34,905 nt of DNA from Chelativorans sp. (GTDB taxonomy: Bacteria; Pseudomonadota; Alphaproteobacteria; Rhizobiales; Rhizobiaceae): the NCBI RefSeq assembly GCF_031180965.1, contig NZ_JAPSLH010000037.1, positions 1-34,905 on the forward strand. Direction: 5' to 3'. The notes under the pieces are model-generated. The model saw only the letters and a list, made by a program, of their open reading frames with translations, did no database searches and was not told where the DNA came from. A program made the position numbers and the translations under genes. This document shows, piece by piece, positions 1 through 8,464 of the stretch (its first letter is position 1; every line of letters begins with the position of its first letter).

Positions 1-893
1 GCCCCGGTGACGACTGCCGCACCGCCCTGCTTCGCCTCTTCGGTCTCCAGCGGCCCCAGCGAGCCCGGAACCTCCTCCGGCGCGACCTTGAACGACGACA
101 GAGCGCGCATGGTCTCGGGACCGGCTACGCCATCTGCAGTGATCTTTCTGGCGCGCTGGAACTCGGTCAAGGCCGCCTTGGTGCTCGGCCCATAGTCGCC
201 GTCCACCTTGACCGCGTAGCCGGCGCGCACGAGCAGCGCCTGAAGCTCCCTCACCCGCGCGCCCTTGGAGCCCATGCGCAGCATGCCGGACGCGGCAGAG
301 ACCGGCTTCTTGCCGGATAGTCGGGCATAGGCGGCCGCCATCTTCGTGTGGTAGCGGTTCCTCGAATAGCCCGGCCCGTTGTAGCCGCGGGCGAAGGCGG
401 TGAAGTCTTTGCGCTGCAGTTCGTCGGCGAGGCCGAATTTCTCGATGTAGCACGCCATCGCCTCGATCTGGCCGGCGACATCCTTCCGGACCGCCGCGAC
501 CATGGCCTGCACGCTCTCGTAGCCGAGCGCCTTCCAATGGGCGCCCATCACCTGCCCTACGCCGTAGGATGCGCTTTCGAGCGCAGCGTCCTCGTCGATC
601 GCCATAGCCGCCCTGAGCATCCGCCAGCGCGCGGCCTGGCTCGATGGGTTCTTGACCGCGCCGGCGTTCGGATGGGCAAGCCCTTCCTTCCGTGCCCGCT
701 CGCGCTCCTTGCCCGTGAGACGCCGGTCGAAATAGTGCCCCTCAAAGCGGATCAGCGGCTCCTTGCGGCCTTCCACAGTCGCATAGGTCTTGCCGTCGCT
801 CTCGACCTCGATCACGGCCATGAGCACTTCGGCCTCGACTTTCATGCGCGCGGCAATGCGCCGGACCGCGCGAGCGGTCGCAGTGTCAAGCAT
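1..893 (-). CDS. Phage endolysin: N-acetylmuramidase with peptidoglycan-binding domain (partial, 3' end off window)
   Basis: The reading frame opens at the ATG at 893-891 and stays open to the left edge, so the C-terminus is missing. Residues about 20-180 match the N-acetylmuramidase family (PF11860): an early Glu-rich motif (AVIEVES, with E29 the likely acid), then LIRFEGHYF, then SYGVGQVMG and FARGYNGPGY. Residues about 200-265 match a PG_binding_1 module (LQALLVRAGY, VDGDYGPSTKAALTEFQ). The enzyme would cleave the glycan backbone of peptidoglycan to release virions. No signal peptide is seen, so it should depend on a holin, which is not in the window. It is the last gene of the leftward late transcript seen here. 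It is divergent from the acyltransferase gene. Confidence 0.9.
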   Translation of the reverse strand, partial: MLDTATARAVRRIAARMKVEAEVLMAVIEVESDGKTYATVEGRKEPLIRFEGHYFDRRLTGKERERARKEGLAHPNAGAVKNPSSQAARWRMLRAAMAIDEDAALESASYGVGQVMGAHWKALGYESVQAMVAAVRKDVAGQIEAMACYIEKFGLADELQRKDFTAFARGYNGPGYSRNRYHTKMAAAYARLSGKKPVSAASGMLRMGSKGARVRELQALLVRAGYAVKVDGDYGPSTKAALTEFQRARKITADGVAGPETMRALSSFKVAPEEVPGSLGPLETEEAKQGGAAVVTG

Positions 894-1004
894 GGGATGT
901 GTCCTTTTTGGATGTCAGGCGAATTGGTGAAGGCCGGGCGACGCGCGGCTTTAATCCTAGCGGGATTTGCTGTATGGCCGGGAGAACTTCCCAGCGGGCC
1001 GTTG

Positions 1005-2147
1005 ATGTCGAAGAAGATCGAATTTGCGCATATGCTGCGCGGCGTGGCCGCACTGTCGGTTCTCGTCGCCCACTATTGCTCCACGTTCTTCGTGCATCAT
1101 GAAGGCCTTGCAGGCCTGCTCCAGGTACCGCCACTGGCCGAACTTCCCGCTCCAACCGGCGTGGTCAGCCTGATCGGGGGTTACGGAACTGTGTTGGGTC
1201 AGTTCGGCGTGGGAGTCTTCTTCATCATCAGCGGCTTCGTGATCCCGTTTTCCATTCGGTCAGGGAGCCGAATGTCGTTCATGACGCGCCGGGCGCTCCG
1301 CATCTTTCCGGTCTACATCGCTGGCTTCGGCGCCGTCATCGCATCGATTTGGGTTCTCACCCGCTATGCCGGGTCTGACTTTGGCTACACGACGCCGCAC
1401 ATTTTGTCCCACTTCGGCATCCTGACGCGCGGCGTTCTGGGGTATGGTCGCATCGACGGCATCAGTTGGACGCTCGAGGTGGAGCTTGTCTTTTACATTG
1501 TAATGGCGGCCGTCGGAGCGCGGGTCTTTGCGCGCGGGGCTTGGGGCCTTGTGGGCGCTGCGATCGCAGTGGCTGCCCTGTCAATCGCCAGCACTCTTGC
1601 TCTTCATCATGGCCTTTACAACGTAGTCGGCAACACCGGTTTCCAGCTCTGGGCGTCAATATTGCTGATCCTGGGCCTGGCCTATCACGCGCTGTTCACA
1701 AGGCAGATTTCCAGCTCATCGTTTCTTGGCGTCCATGCCGCGGTCGTGACGCTGAGCATCGCCGTGTGGCTCTGTTCGGACCGCACTGTCTATACATGGG
1801 AATGGATGGCTGGATACCTCGTCGCAATGGCGGTTTTTGCCGCAGGGTTCTTGCTGCACGACCGCATCCGGTTGATCCCAGGGTTCAATCATCTCGCCAA
1901 TATCAGCTATCCGCTTTATGTCGTGCACGCTCTTCTCGGATACGCCGTCATGTACTGGGCAATCGACAATGGATTGAGCGCTGAAGCGGCGATCCTCTTG
2001 GCAATCGGCGCCGCCTATATCCTTTCTGTCGGACTTCACTTGGGTGTTGAAAAGCGCTTTATGCGCTCGACCACCGGGCCGGTCGGGCCTCATGTGAGCA
2101 GGTCAATCGAGGACCGCCTGCCCGCCTCTGCCTCCACCGCTCCCTAG
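1005..2147 (+). CDS. Membrane acyltransferase, OafA/YrhL type (Acyltransferase_3)
   Basis: This is a 380-residue integral membrane protein with about ten hydrophobic segments. It has the family signatures in order: LRGVAALSVLVAH near the start (H23 is the expected catalytic His), RRALRIFPVY, and ISWTLEVELVFYI. Members transfer acetyl or other acyl groups to surface glycans such as O-antigen or exopolysaccharide. The start at 1005 was chosen because the protein N-terminus aligns there with the family; the same frame is open upstream to 348 but antisense to the endolysin. No strong ribosome binding site is visible. The gene runs against the late operon and ends in a 4-base stop-to-stop overlap with the gene at 2144-2497. 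The likely role is lysogenic conversion by surface-glycan acylation, blocking receptor use by related phages; that role is inferred. Confidence 0.88.
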   Translation: MSKKIEFAHMLRGVAALSVLVAHYCSTFFVHHEGLAGLLQVPPLAELPAPTGVVSLIGGYGTVLGQFGVGVFFIISGFVIPFSIRSGSRMSFMTRRALRIFPVYIAGFGAVIASIWVLTRYAGSDFGYTTPHILSHFGILTRGVLGYGRIDGISWTLEVELVFYIVMAAVGARVFARGAWGLVGAAIAVAALSIASTLALHHGLYNVVGNTGFQLWASILLILGLAYHALFTRQISSSSFLGVHAAVVTLSIAVWLCSDRTVYTWEWMAGYLVAMAVFAAGFLLHDRIRLIPGFNHLANISYPLYVVHALLGYAVMYWAIDNGLSAEAAILLAIGAAYILSVGLHLGVEKRFMRSTTGPVGPHVSRSIEDRLPASASTAP

Positions 2148-2497
2148 ACCGACGACAGATCAGGCTGGATTGGCCAGTCCAAGTTGGGCAGCTCGGCTAA
2201 GAACTCGTCGAGCGCCGGCACTGGTCGCTCACCTACCTGGACTTTGGAGAGTTCAGCATAGCTGTAGACCCATACGGCGTCCCGCCAGGCGATGAACGTC
2301 TCGGCTTCTGCCTTCCATTGAGGAACGGTCGAGTTGGCGTAGTTGGCGAGTGCATGGCCGTCGGCGTAGTCTCTTTCCTGCGCCTGCACATCGATATGCG
2401 CCTGTATGCCCGCCTTGAAGGTAGCAAGCGTCTGCTGGCGCGCCTGCTCAGCTTTCTGCTCGGCCGTGATGATGATGGAGGGATCAGGCGTCCACAT
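2144..2497 (-). CDS. Small tail-fibre-associated protein, function unknown
   Basis: A 117-residue soluble protein, rich in Ala, Gln and Glu in its N-terminal half (EQKAEQARQQTLATF) and Trp-containing in the middle (VPQWKAEAETFIAWRDAVW). The composition and its position directly after the tail fibre resemble small fibre-assembly or fibre-end proteins with DUF4376-like helical content, but I cannot assign a family with certainty. It overlaps the end of the preceding gene in transcription order (2484-2834) by 14 bases, suggesting translational coupling. Its stop codon overlaps that of the convergent acyltransferase. Confidence 0.7.
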   Translation of the reverse strand: MWTPDPSIIITAEQKAEQARQQTLATFKAGIQAHIDVQAQERDYADGHALANYANSTVPQWKAEAETFIAWRDAVWVYSYAELSKVQVGERPVPALDEFLAELPNLDWPIQPDLSSV

Positions 2498-2834
2498 TGG
2501 TTGGCTCCTCGATTGCCATGGACGGCTCCGGATCAGACGGCACCTCGATCGGCCCGTCCTCCGTCACCGTGATTGGCTCCGGAAAGGCGACGGCATGCGA
2601 CGGGTTCGGTCCGTGCGGCAAGATGAGTGTGACGCGCACCTCCCCATCGATCCGCTCGACGGGACCGACAATCCACTCGCAAGGGATTTCGCCGGCCGGG
2701 ATCGTTCCTCCGTCCGGAATCGCATTGAAGTTGAACAACTCTCCGTTGATGCGCAACCGATCGCCGCTGGTCTTCTCCACGACCAGCGCGGTGGCCCAGC
2801 GACGCTGGGGGGAGAACGATATTCTCATTGCCAT
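2484..2834 (-). CDS. Conserved phage tail-region protein, function unknown
   Basis: A 116-residue protein, beta-rich by appearance (RWATALVVEK, GDRLRINGELFNF, GEVRVTLILPHG) with an acidic, Pro-rich C-terminal tail. No enzymatic motif is seen. It sits between the tail fibre and the small fibre-associated protein and overlaps both (10 bases with the fibre gene, 14 with the next), so it is probably co-translated with them and is part of the fibre apparatus or its assembly. I recognise the type from rhizobial phages but no functional name. Confidence 0.7.
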   Translation of the reverse strand: MAMRISFSPQRRWATALVVEKTSGDRLRINGELFNFNAIPDGGTIPAGEIPCEWIVGPVERIDGEVRVTLILPHGPNPSHAVAFPEPITVTEDGPIEVPSDPEPSMAIEEPTNVDA

Positions 2835-3961
2835 CTCCCGAATGCGAAAAGGTCAACCGTGATCGATGCCGAAAAGTTGGTATAGCAATAGATCACGGTT
2901 TCGGTGGTTGCCGTTGCGCTTATCTGGCCTGCGCCAGCCCAATAGATGGTGCTCCTCGGCGCGATACGAACTGAGGGCGCTTCAGCGAAAGCAGCAGGAA
3001 AGGTCCACCACGGCATGCTGGTAACGTCCCTGAAGATCGCGCCGGCGGCTACGAGAGATGCAGGAGTCATCGTTATGGTATGCCTGCAGAGCTGTGAGCC
3101 GTCCTGAAAACGCACGTAGCGCCCGTTGCCATTCGTGCCCGCTGTTTCGACGAGCATTCGCCACGGCGACCAAGTTGCGCCGCTGTCGTTCGACCCACGC
3201 ATGGCCATCTCCACCGCGGCGCCACCGGCGGCATAGGCGAACGTGACGATCTGAGTGATAGCAAAGGTCGATCTTTGCACCAGCAGCGGCCCGTATGGCA
3301 GAACGCTACCCGGAGGGGCATTCGCAGCACCGGCGCCCGCGCCCGTGTAAAGGCCGCTCTCGATTGCCTGATTATAGTTCCCGTTGGGTATAGTCCTGGT
3401 CTGCGGCATAGCTCCGAGCGTGCCGAGCATGGCTGCAGCGTTTGCGTCGTCCAGAAGCGTGCGTGCAAATGGTGTCAGGTCGGCGAGGGCGGCGGAGCCG
3501 GAAGTGTCGAGGAAGGGCAGCTTGTTAACGGCGGCCGTGCCTTGAAGATTGAGCAGTGCGCGCGCCGCTGCCGTGAGCGCCGTCAACCCCATCTGCCCCG
3601 CGCCCGTGCCATAGGGCAGCGTGTCGGCAGCGAGAGTCAGCCCCGCGAAGGCATCCACGTTCCCGCTCGCCAGCTTGGTCGTGAGGTCTTGCACGAAGGC
3701 GGAGAGCCGCGAGCCGTCGGGTTGGTAGCGGATGACGAGCGGATGCGTGCCGGCGGCGCCTGCCGGGCAAGGATCGGCAAGCGTTCCGGCATTCTGCCCC
3801 GTGATGGTTCCGATGATCAGAAACAGGCCGTTGACCCATATCGTGTCGCCGGTATTGACCGCGGCCATCTGGAGCGCCGCACCGGTCGTAGTGAAGGCTG
3901 TGCTTCCTGCCGTGAGCGTGATCGTCGCGCCGGCCGGTCTATAATCAGGTCTTCCCGGCAT
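2825..3961 (-). CDS. Tail fibre protein with pyocin-knob-like domain
   Basis: A 378-residue protein. Residues 1-90 form a Thr/Ala-rich beta region (ITLTAGSTAFTTTGAALQMAAV) of the kind that anchors fibres to the baseplate. The centre is Ala-rich with repeated LxxL segments (about 95-185). Residues about 190-275 resemble the pyocin knob repeat, with NYNQAIESGLYTG early and DSGATWSPWRMLV at the end. The C-terminus is beta-rich and likely receptor-binding (ITVDLFAFGRWQ as the terminal strand). It would form a trimeric fibre that recognises a host surface glycan or protein. It follows the J-like tip protein and overlaps the next gene by 10 bases and the preceding coiled-coil gene by 17. Confidence 0.8.
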   Translation of the reverse strand: MPGRPDYRPAGATITLTAGSTAFTTTGAALQMAAVNTGDTIWVNGLFLIIGTITGQNAGTLADPCPAGAAGTHPLVIRYQPDGSRLSAFVQDLTTKLASGNVDAFAGLTLAADTLPYGTGAGQMGLTALTAAARALLNLQGTAAVNKLPFLDTSGSAALADLTPFARTLLDDANAAAMLGTLGAMPQTRTIPNGNYNQAIESGLYTGAGAGAANAPPGSVLPYGPLLVQRSTFAITQIVTFAYAAGGAAVEMAMRGSNDSGATWSPWRMLVETAGTNGNGRYVRFQDGSQLCRHTITMTPASLVAAGAIFRDVTSMPWWTFPAAFAEAPSVRIAPRSTIYWAGAGQISATATTETVIYCYTNFSASITVDLFAFGRWQ

Positions 3962-4178
3962 TCTTCTTCTCCGCCCTTTCGAGCCGTTCCTTCATCGCTT
4001 CCATTGCGTCACGCTGCTGCTGGACGAGGAGGCTCAGCTTCCTGACCTCCTCCGCCAGGAGCAGGCTTGTGCTGCATTCCTGCTCCCACCGGCGCTGGAA
4101 CAGCGCACCGACGGCATCGGTGGGCACGACGTGTTGTTGCGGCGCAGCGGGTGCCGCACCGGGTTCATTCTCGGCCAT
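3945..4178 (-). CDS. Small coiled-coil protein in the tail-fibre cluster
   Basis: A 77-residue protein. The N-terminal third is Pro/Ala-rich and probably disordered; residues about 30-72 are a strongly charged amphipathic helix (LLLAEEVRKLSLLVQQQ, MEAMKERLERAEKK) suited to a coiled coil. It lies between the tail-tip gene and the fibre gene, overlapping the latter by 17 bases, so it probably supports fibre trimerisation or attachment. No known family is recognised. Confidence 0.65.
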   Translation of the reverse strand: MAENEPGAAPAAPQQHVVPTDAVGALFQRRWEQECSTSLLLAEEVRKLSLLVQQQRDAMEAMKERLERAEKKNAGKT

Positions 4179-4203
4179 TTGGGTTTCCTAGGATGTGGAG
4201 GGT

Positions 4204-7200
4204 CTAACGGCGCTGTGCCTGCACGTGTAACCGACGTTCGCTTACGCCGGCCGTTCCCGACTGGTTCGACTGAGCCCTGATGGTGAAGGTGTGGGCTCCC
4301 GCCGTGGGTGCAAGCCAAACATATTCCAGTTGGACGTTGCTGATGTTTCCGGGGATTATCGCACCCCCCGATACGCCGTTGAACCTGGTAATCTCCGTGC
4401 CGTCGACAAGGAACGCGAGATTCACGTTTGAGGTGATGCAGGCGAATATTATGCGGACGTTCAATGAGCTTGCAGGGACCGTGAGGGAAAGGGAAATGAC
4501 GTCAGAATATCCCGTTTGCTGAACAGTGACGGTCGCGGCGTCGTATGCATTGTTCGTGACGTGGATCGCGTCGCCCGCGATCTTCAGCGTGTCGACGGCA
4601 AGGTTGGCGATCATCGCGTTGGTCACTTGAAGATTGTTGACCACCGCGTTCTGGATCTGCGCCCAGGTGATGTCCGCGTTGACGATGTCGGCCCATTGAA
4701 CCTTGATGTTCTGCATGTAGGCCGTGTTGCCTTGGAACACGAAGGGCGCGAAAGCGATGCTGCCATTGACGTCATTGGCGAGCACGATCTGCGGCGCTAC
4801 CAGGGCAACGCGCGCCGTGCCGTCCGACTTGGATTGCAGAAGGACCGCTGCCTGCGCAAAGCTGAGGGAGGTGCTGACGCGCGTTCGCAGGCCAATGCTT
4901 GCCCATCCCCCCGCCCAGTCGGCATAGCTCTCCGCCCGAAACAGCGCGTCTGCCGAAACTGCACCGACCTGGCTCGTGAGCTGGGTAATCGCCGAAGTGT
5001 TGGCGCTGATGTTTCCCTCGGCCGTGCTCACGCGCGCGGTGACCGCATTCAGGGCCGTTGCAGTCGCCTGAAGACCCGTGGCAGGGTCGTTGAACTTCGC
5101 CTCAAGCACTTCGACGCGCTGCGCCACAGCCTGTGTTGCGCTGACCGCAACGGTGATCTGCTCGGTGAACTTGGCAGAGAGGTTCCCAGCCGTGGCAACG
5201 ACCTCGCGGCGCAGCTCCTGTTTATCGAGGAAGTTCTGCCCGCTCTGATCGGAGACGAGCTGGTTCAGCCGCTCGATCTCATCCCAGATTGTACGATCGT
5301 TGCCGCCCATCCAGTCGAGCAGGTTTTTTACCTCCTGCCCCAGCTGCCCGATGTCGATCGGGTAGATGTCGCTGGGGCCGAAGCGAACATCCGGCGTAAC
5401 GACCGTCAGCCACGCCGACCATTCCGTCGCACGGCCCGAGAACGGAATGTATTTGCCCGAAACTTCATATCCCGTGTTCGGCAGGAAGACGCCGTTCAGG
5501 ATAGTGGAGCTTGTCGGATAGTTCGGGTCGCCGGGCAACGACCTGTCGAACGGCACCTCGCCATCGAAGACGATCGCATCGGTAGCCGCGAGCCTCACCA
5601 GCACGCGCACGGCGCGCACGTCCTCCTGGTCCCCATCGTAAAAAACCTCGATGGAGGGGCGGCGCGCATTGCCCGTCGCATCGTAGAAGATGGCCGGCTG
5701 CACCTGCCAGCCCGTCATGGGCTGAGGCACTGGCCAGCGCGGCACCAGCGGACCTACTGTCCACGGGATTTCGTCGCTCGGCGACCAGTCATAATCCGAA
5801 GGATCGACCTCGATCAGCGCGACCGCCTGATTGACGTTCGCCTGGTCGTCCATCGAATTGATCAGGAAGCGCTTGCTGACATAGCCGTTGCGCGCGCTCG
5901 TCCACGAGATCACGTCAAGCGGCTCGAGAATGAAGGCGGCGGGCGCCAGTGTGCCGTTGTTCTTGCGGAAGCGCCGGTTCTCCAGCGCCAGCGCCTTCAT
6001 CAGCCGCTGTACCTGCAGCGCGAACGGAGCCGCATTGAATTGCACGTCGGCAAGCAGGATCCGGTCGTCGTCCTGAGCCTCGTATTCCGGATAGCGCCTT
6101 TGCGGCGCATCCTTCATCTCCCATGCCGCCTCCGGCTCCGGATAGGTCGCCGCCACACCGTTGAACGTGGCTTCAAGGCCGGGGAATGGGTCATATTCCT
6201 GCTCGGTGGTGACGACGAAGTCCTCGTCGGAGCAGAAGAAGACGGGCAGCGGCGGGGCACCGACGTGGATTTTGTAGATGCCGCCGATCTCGGCCATGCG
6301 GCCATTGCAGGCCTTCAAAAGCTCCTGGATGACATCGATCGGCTCTTGCTCGGCCACCTTGATCTCGTAGCCGCAGCGGAACTGCTTTTCTGTGCCACCT
6401 CCTTCCTTCGCGACGAGCACGTCGCATTCGTTCATTGCCGCGAACCAGTTCGACAGCGGAAGTCGCGGCGCCGGCACCTTCGGGCCATAGACCCATTCGC
6501 CTTGGAAATAGATGCCGCGCAGGATGTTGTAGATGATCACCGCCGGGTTGTCGGTGAACTCGTATGTGGCCTCCTGTCCCCAGCGCTGGGCACCAGAGCC
6601 GCCGACCGTGCTGTCCTTGCGCGGGTCGTAGAGCTTGATGCCCTGGGTCTCGACGCGCACCTGCGGGATAGCGGTGAAGAGCTCGCGATTGAACTGAGCC
6701 GTGACGATGACATAGGCCACGCCCCGGCCGATCATGTCGGCCTTCCACGGGCGCTCCGCATCGCCGCCGAACTTCTCCATCAGAAAGGCGTTGGCCGCCG
6801 TCTGGGTGCCGTACTCGATGGCTACCCAGAAATGATCGCCGCCCAGCCCCTCGGTGAATTCCGGAACGACATAGCCCGTGCCTTCGAGATTGCCGAAGTC
6901 AATGGTACAGGTCTCGCCGTTCACCCAGATGCGCGGAAGGATGGCCGAAAGCGGCACGTCCGAAAGGGAAATCACCTGCGAGACGTAGGCGTTCGGTGTT
7001 TTCCCCGACCTACCCCACGTCCCGATATATTCGAGTTGGCCGGCGGTGGCATAGGTGCCGACGATGAAGGAGCCGGAGTTAGCGCCCCCAAGCTGTACCT
7101 GAGCCGTGATGCCGGGCTGCGCCTGCTTCTTCGCCGTCGCCTGCAGAAGCAGCGAGCCGCCAACCTTGAGCGCTATGCCGAATGCAAGCGAAATGACCTT

Positions 7201-7332
7201 AGCAAGGACGCTGCCCTTGGCGAACCATGTCGCTATAGCGCCAATGGCGGCGCCGACGGGCCCAGCGTGCGCAAGCGCCGTCCATGCAAGCATGAACCAG
7301 ATGGTCCACGCCGCGAGACGCAGAAGCTTCAT
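4204..7332 (-). CDS. Tail tip attachment / host specificity protein (J-like)
   Basis: At 1042 residues this is the largest tail gene. It begins with about 75 hydrophobic residues (WTIWFMLAWTALAHAG, then two Gly/Ala-rich segments) that could insert in a membrane during DNA delivery. The middle resembles the phage lambda J / TipJ core (FIVGTYATAGQLEYIGTWG; DNPAVIIYNILRGI). Residues about 680-960 look like the DUF1983 stalk: long heptad-like stretches, then short repeats with INAxW/ITW and NLxV spacing (NIKVQWADIVNADITWAQIQ). The C-terminus is beta-rich. It would form the trimeric central tail spike that contacts the receptor. Its place after the NlpC/P60-like peptidase and two minor tail genes is the standard lambda-like order. 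Confidence 0.88.
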   Translation of the reverse strand: MKLLRLAAWTIWFMLAWTALAHAGPVGAAIGAIATWFAKGSVLAKVISLAFGIALKVGGSLLLQATAKKQAQPGITAQVQLGGANSGSFIVGTYATAGQLEYIGTWGRSGKTPNAYVSQVISLSDVPLSAILPRIWVNGETCTIDFGNLEGTGYVVPEFTEGLGGDHFWVAIEYGTQTAANAFLMEKFGGDAERPWKADMIGRGVAYVIVTAQFNRELFTAIPQVRVETQGIKLYDPRKDSTVGGSGAQRWGQEATYEFTDNPAVIIYNILRGIYFQGEWVYGPKVPAPRLPLSNWFAAMNECDVLVAKEGGGTEKQFRCGYEIKVAEQEPIDVIQELLKACNGRMAEIGGIYKIHVGAPPLPVFFCSDEDFVVTTEQEYDPFPGLEATFNGVAATYPEPEAAWEMKDAPQRRYPEYEAQDDDRILLADVQFNAAPFALQVQRLMKALALENRRFRKNNGTLAPAAFILEPLDVISWTSARNGYVSKRFLINSMDDQANVNQAVALIEVDPSDYDWSPSDEIPWTVGPLVPRWPVPQPMTGWQVQPAIFYDATGNARRPSIEVFYDGDQEDVRAVRVLVRLAATDAIVFDGEVPFDRSLPGDPNYPTSSTILNGVFLPNTGYEVSGKYIPFSGRATEWSAWLTVVTPDVRFGPSDIYPIDIGQLGQEVKNLLDWMGGNDRTIWDEIERLNQLVSDQSGQNFLDKQELRREVVATAGNLSAKFTEQITVAVSATQAVAQRVEVLEAKFNDPATGLQATATALNAVTARVSTAEGNISANTSAITQLTSQVGAVSADALFRAESYADWAGGWASIGLRTRVSTSLSFAQAAVLLQSKSDGTARVALVAPQIVLANDVNGSIAFAPFVFQGNTAYMQNIKVQWADIVNADITWAQIQNAVVNNLQVTNAMIANLAVDTLKIAGDAIHVTNNAYDAATVTVQQTGYSDVISLSLTVPASSLNVRIIFACITSNVNLAFLVDGTEITRFNGVSGGAIIPGNISNVQLEYVWLAPTAGAHTFTIRAQSNQSGTAGVSERRLHVQAQRR

Positions 7333-7352
7333 GTCGGACCTGTCTGGTTCGT

Positions 7353-7799
7353 TTAGGTGGTGGCGAAGGGCACGCGAAAGGCTCTCGCGGCGTGCAGCAA
7401 TTCGACCGTGCCGATGCCCCTCGCCTCCGGCCTCAGAACGTAGATGCGAGCCCCCTGGACGACGCCGAGAGCGATATGGCCGTCATCATCGATCGCCGCG
7501 AGGTCGCCCACCTGTGCATGCGAGGGATGGATCTCTTCAAAGATCGATGCGGCATACTCGGCATGATCCCTGGAGCCCTTGCGCTTCAGCAGCCGCATAC
7601 CGCCTGGCAGCGTCTTGTAGCGGGCTCGAAAGGGCGCAGCGATGTCGTGACCAGTCATCGCCTCGACCGCACCGGCGGCAAAGAGCGCACAATCGTGATG
7701 ACCCCAGGTGAAGGGTTTCCGCGCCACTTCCTCGACATAGGCGAACAGCCTGCCGCGCCAGTCCGGAAGGCGCCTGATCGCAGATGAGCTTATCTCCAT
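7353..7799 (-). CDS. NlpC/P60-like tail peptidase (DUF6950 type)
   Basis: A 148-residue protein from the ATG at 7799. The frame is open to 7874, but the shorter start leaves only a 10-base overlap with the upstream gene and begins with a natural N-terminus (MEISSSAIRRLPDW). A Cys nucleophile motif, WGHHDCALFAAGAV, and a later GDLAAIDDDGHIALGVV segment supplying His are as expected for NlpC/P60-fold peptidases of the DUF6950 type. Phage proteins of this kind sit at the tail tip, equivalent to lambda K, and cut peptide cross-links during DNA entry. It lies immediately before the J-like gene, as in lambda-like tails. Confidence 0.82.
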   Translation of the reverse strand: MEISSSAIRRLPDWRGRLFAYVEEVARKPFTWGHHDCALFAAGAVEAMTGHDIAAPFRARYKTLPGGMRLLKRKGSRDHAEYAASIFEEIHPSHAQVGDLAAIDDDGHIALGVVQGARIYVLRPEARGIGTVELLHAARAFRVPFATT

Positions 7800-8464
7800 G
7801 TCGGCAGCGGTCCGAACGTCGGGTTGGAAGAGTCCTTCGACTTCGCCTCGCCCCAATGGATATTCTGCAGCCAAGCCCCAGCGGCACCGGTATAGCGGCG
7901 GAAGCGATCGTCCTGGCGAAGCCGCTGCTGCTCGTCGGACCGGCGCATCGGGTTCACCTTGGTCAGCGACCGGGTGTGCGAGACGCAGGCGATTTCGATC
8001 CCACCCTCGCCGCCGACTGCCGGCGTTCTGATCGGCGCGCCATTGATCCAGCCGATGAAGCGAGGGAGCGCGGGGGCGACGAGAAGGTGGGTATTCGTAT
8101 CCATGAAGCCGCGATGGATTTCGACCGGAGCCAGGCGAGGGTCGTAGCCGCGGATTGCGTTCTCGACCGCGTCGTTGATCTGGGAAAGCCGAATGCGAAT
8201 GGTGCGGATCGTCAGATCACTTTCCAGCGGAATTGCCGGCACGTCGATGACGGAACCGCCTGCCTGGTACGGCCGCACCACCGGCAACATCGTATCCGGG
8301 TTGAGCACGGGCGCCGTGACGGCATCCCAGCCGCTCCAGAAGCCAACGGCCTCGATCTCGCCCGTCTGGCGGTTCTTCGCCTGGATCCAGATGAAGTTGA
8401 CCGGGATGATGCCCGTGCGAGACTGGATCGCAGCGGCGCTGGCGGAATCGACATAGGATCTCAT
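7790..8464 (-). CDS. Minor tail / tail-tip protein
   Basis: A 224-residue protein. The N-terminal half reads like a beta-sandwich tail hub (IPVNFIWIQAKNRQTGEIEAV; DLTIRTIRIRLSQINDAVEN), and the middle contains VEIHRGFMDTNTHLLV. The position between a minor tail gene and the NlpC/P60-like peptidase matches lambda L or the DUF2163-like proteins of similar phages, but no cysteine cluster of lambda L type is visible. It overlaps the upstream gene by an ATGA and the downstream one by 10 bases. A hub/tip structural role is likely; the exact family is uncertain. Confidence 0.75.
   Translation of the reverse strand: MRSYVDSASAAAIQSRTGIIPVNFIWIQAKNRQTGEIEAVGFWSGWDAVTAPVLNPDTMLPVVRPYQAGGSVIDVPAIPLESDLTIRTIRIRLSQINDAVENAIRGYDPRLAPVEIHRGFMDTNTHLLVAPALPRFIGWINGAPIRTPAVGGEGGIEIACVSHTRSLTKVNPMRRSDEQQRLRQDDRFRRYTGAAGAWLQNIHWGEAKSKDSSNPTFGPLPTWR

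Noticed and set aside
953-967. Hairpin AATCC-TAGCG-GGATT between endolysin and acyltransferase as a terminator
   Set aside because: Only a five-base stem with no T-run, so there is little support.
348-1004. A longer N-terminus for the acyltransferase
   Set aside because: The extra 219 codons lie antisense to the endolysin and do not match the family; the first family residues follow the ATG at 1005.
4516-7356. A 946-codon plus-strand open frame opposite the tail-tip gene
   Set aside because: It lies wholly antisense to the J-like gene, is Arg/Asp/His/Val-rich as expected of a reverse-strand shadow in high-GC DNA, and shows no domain.
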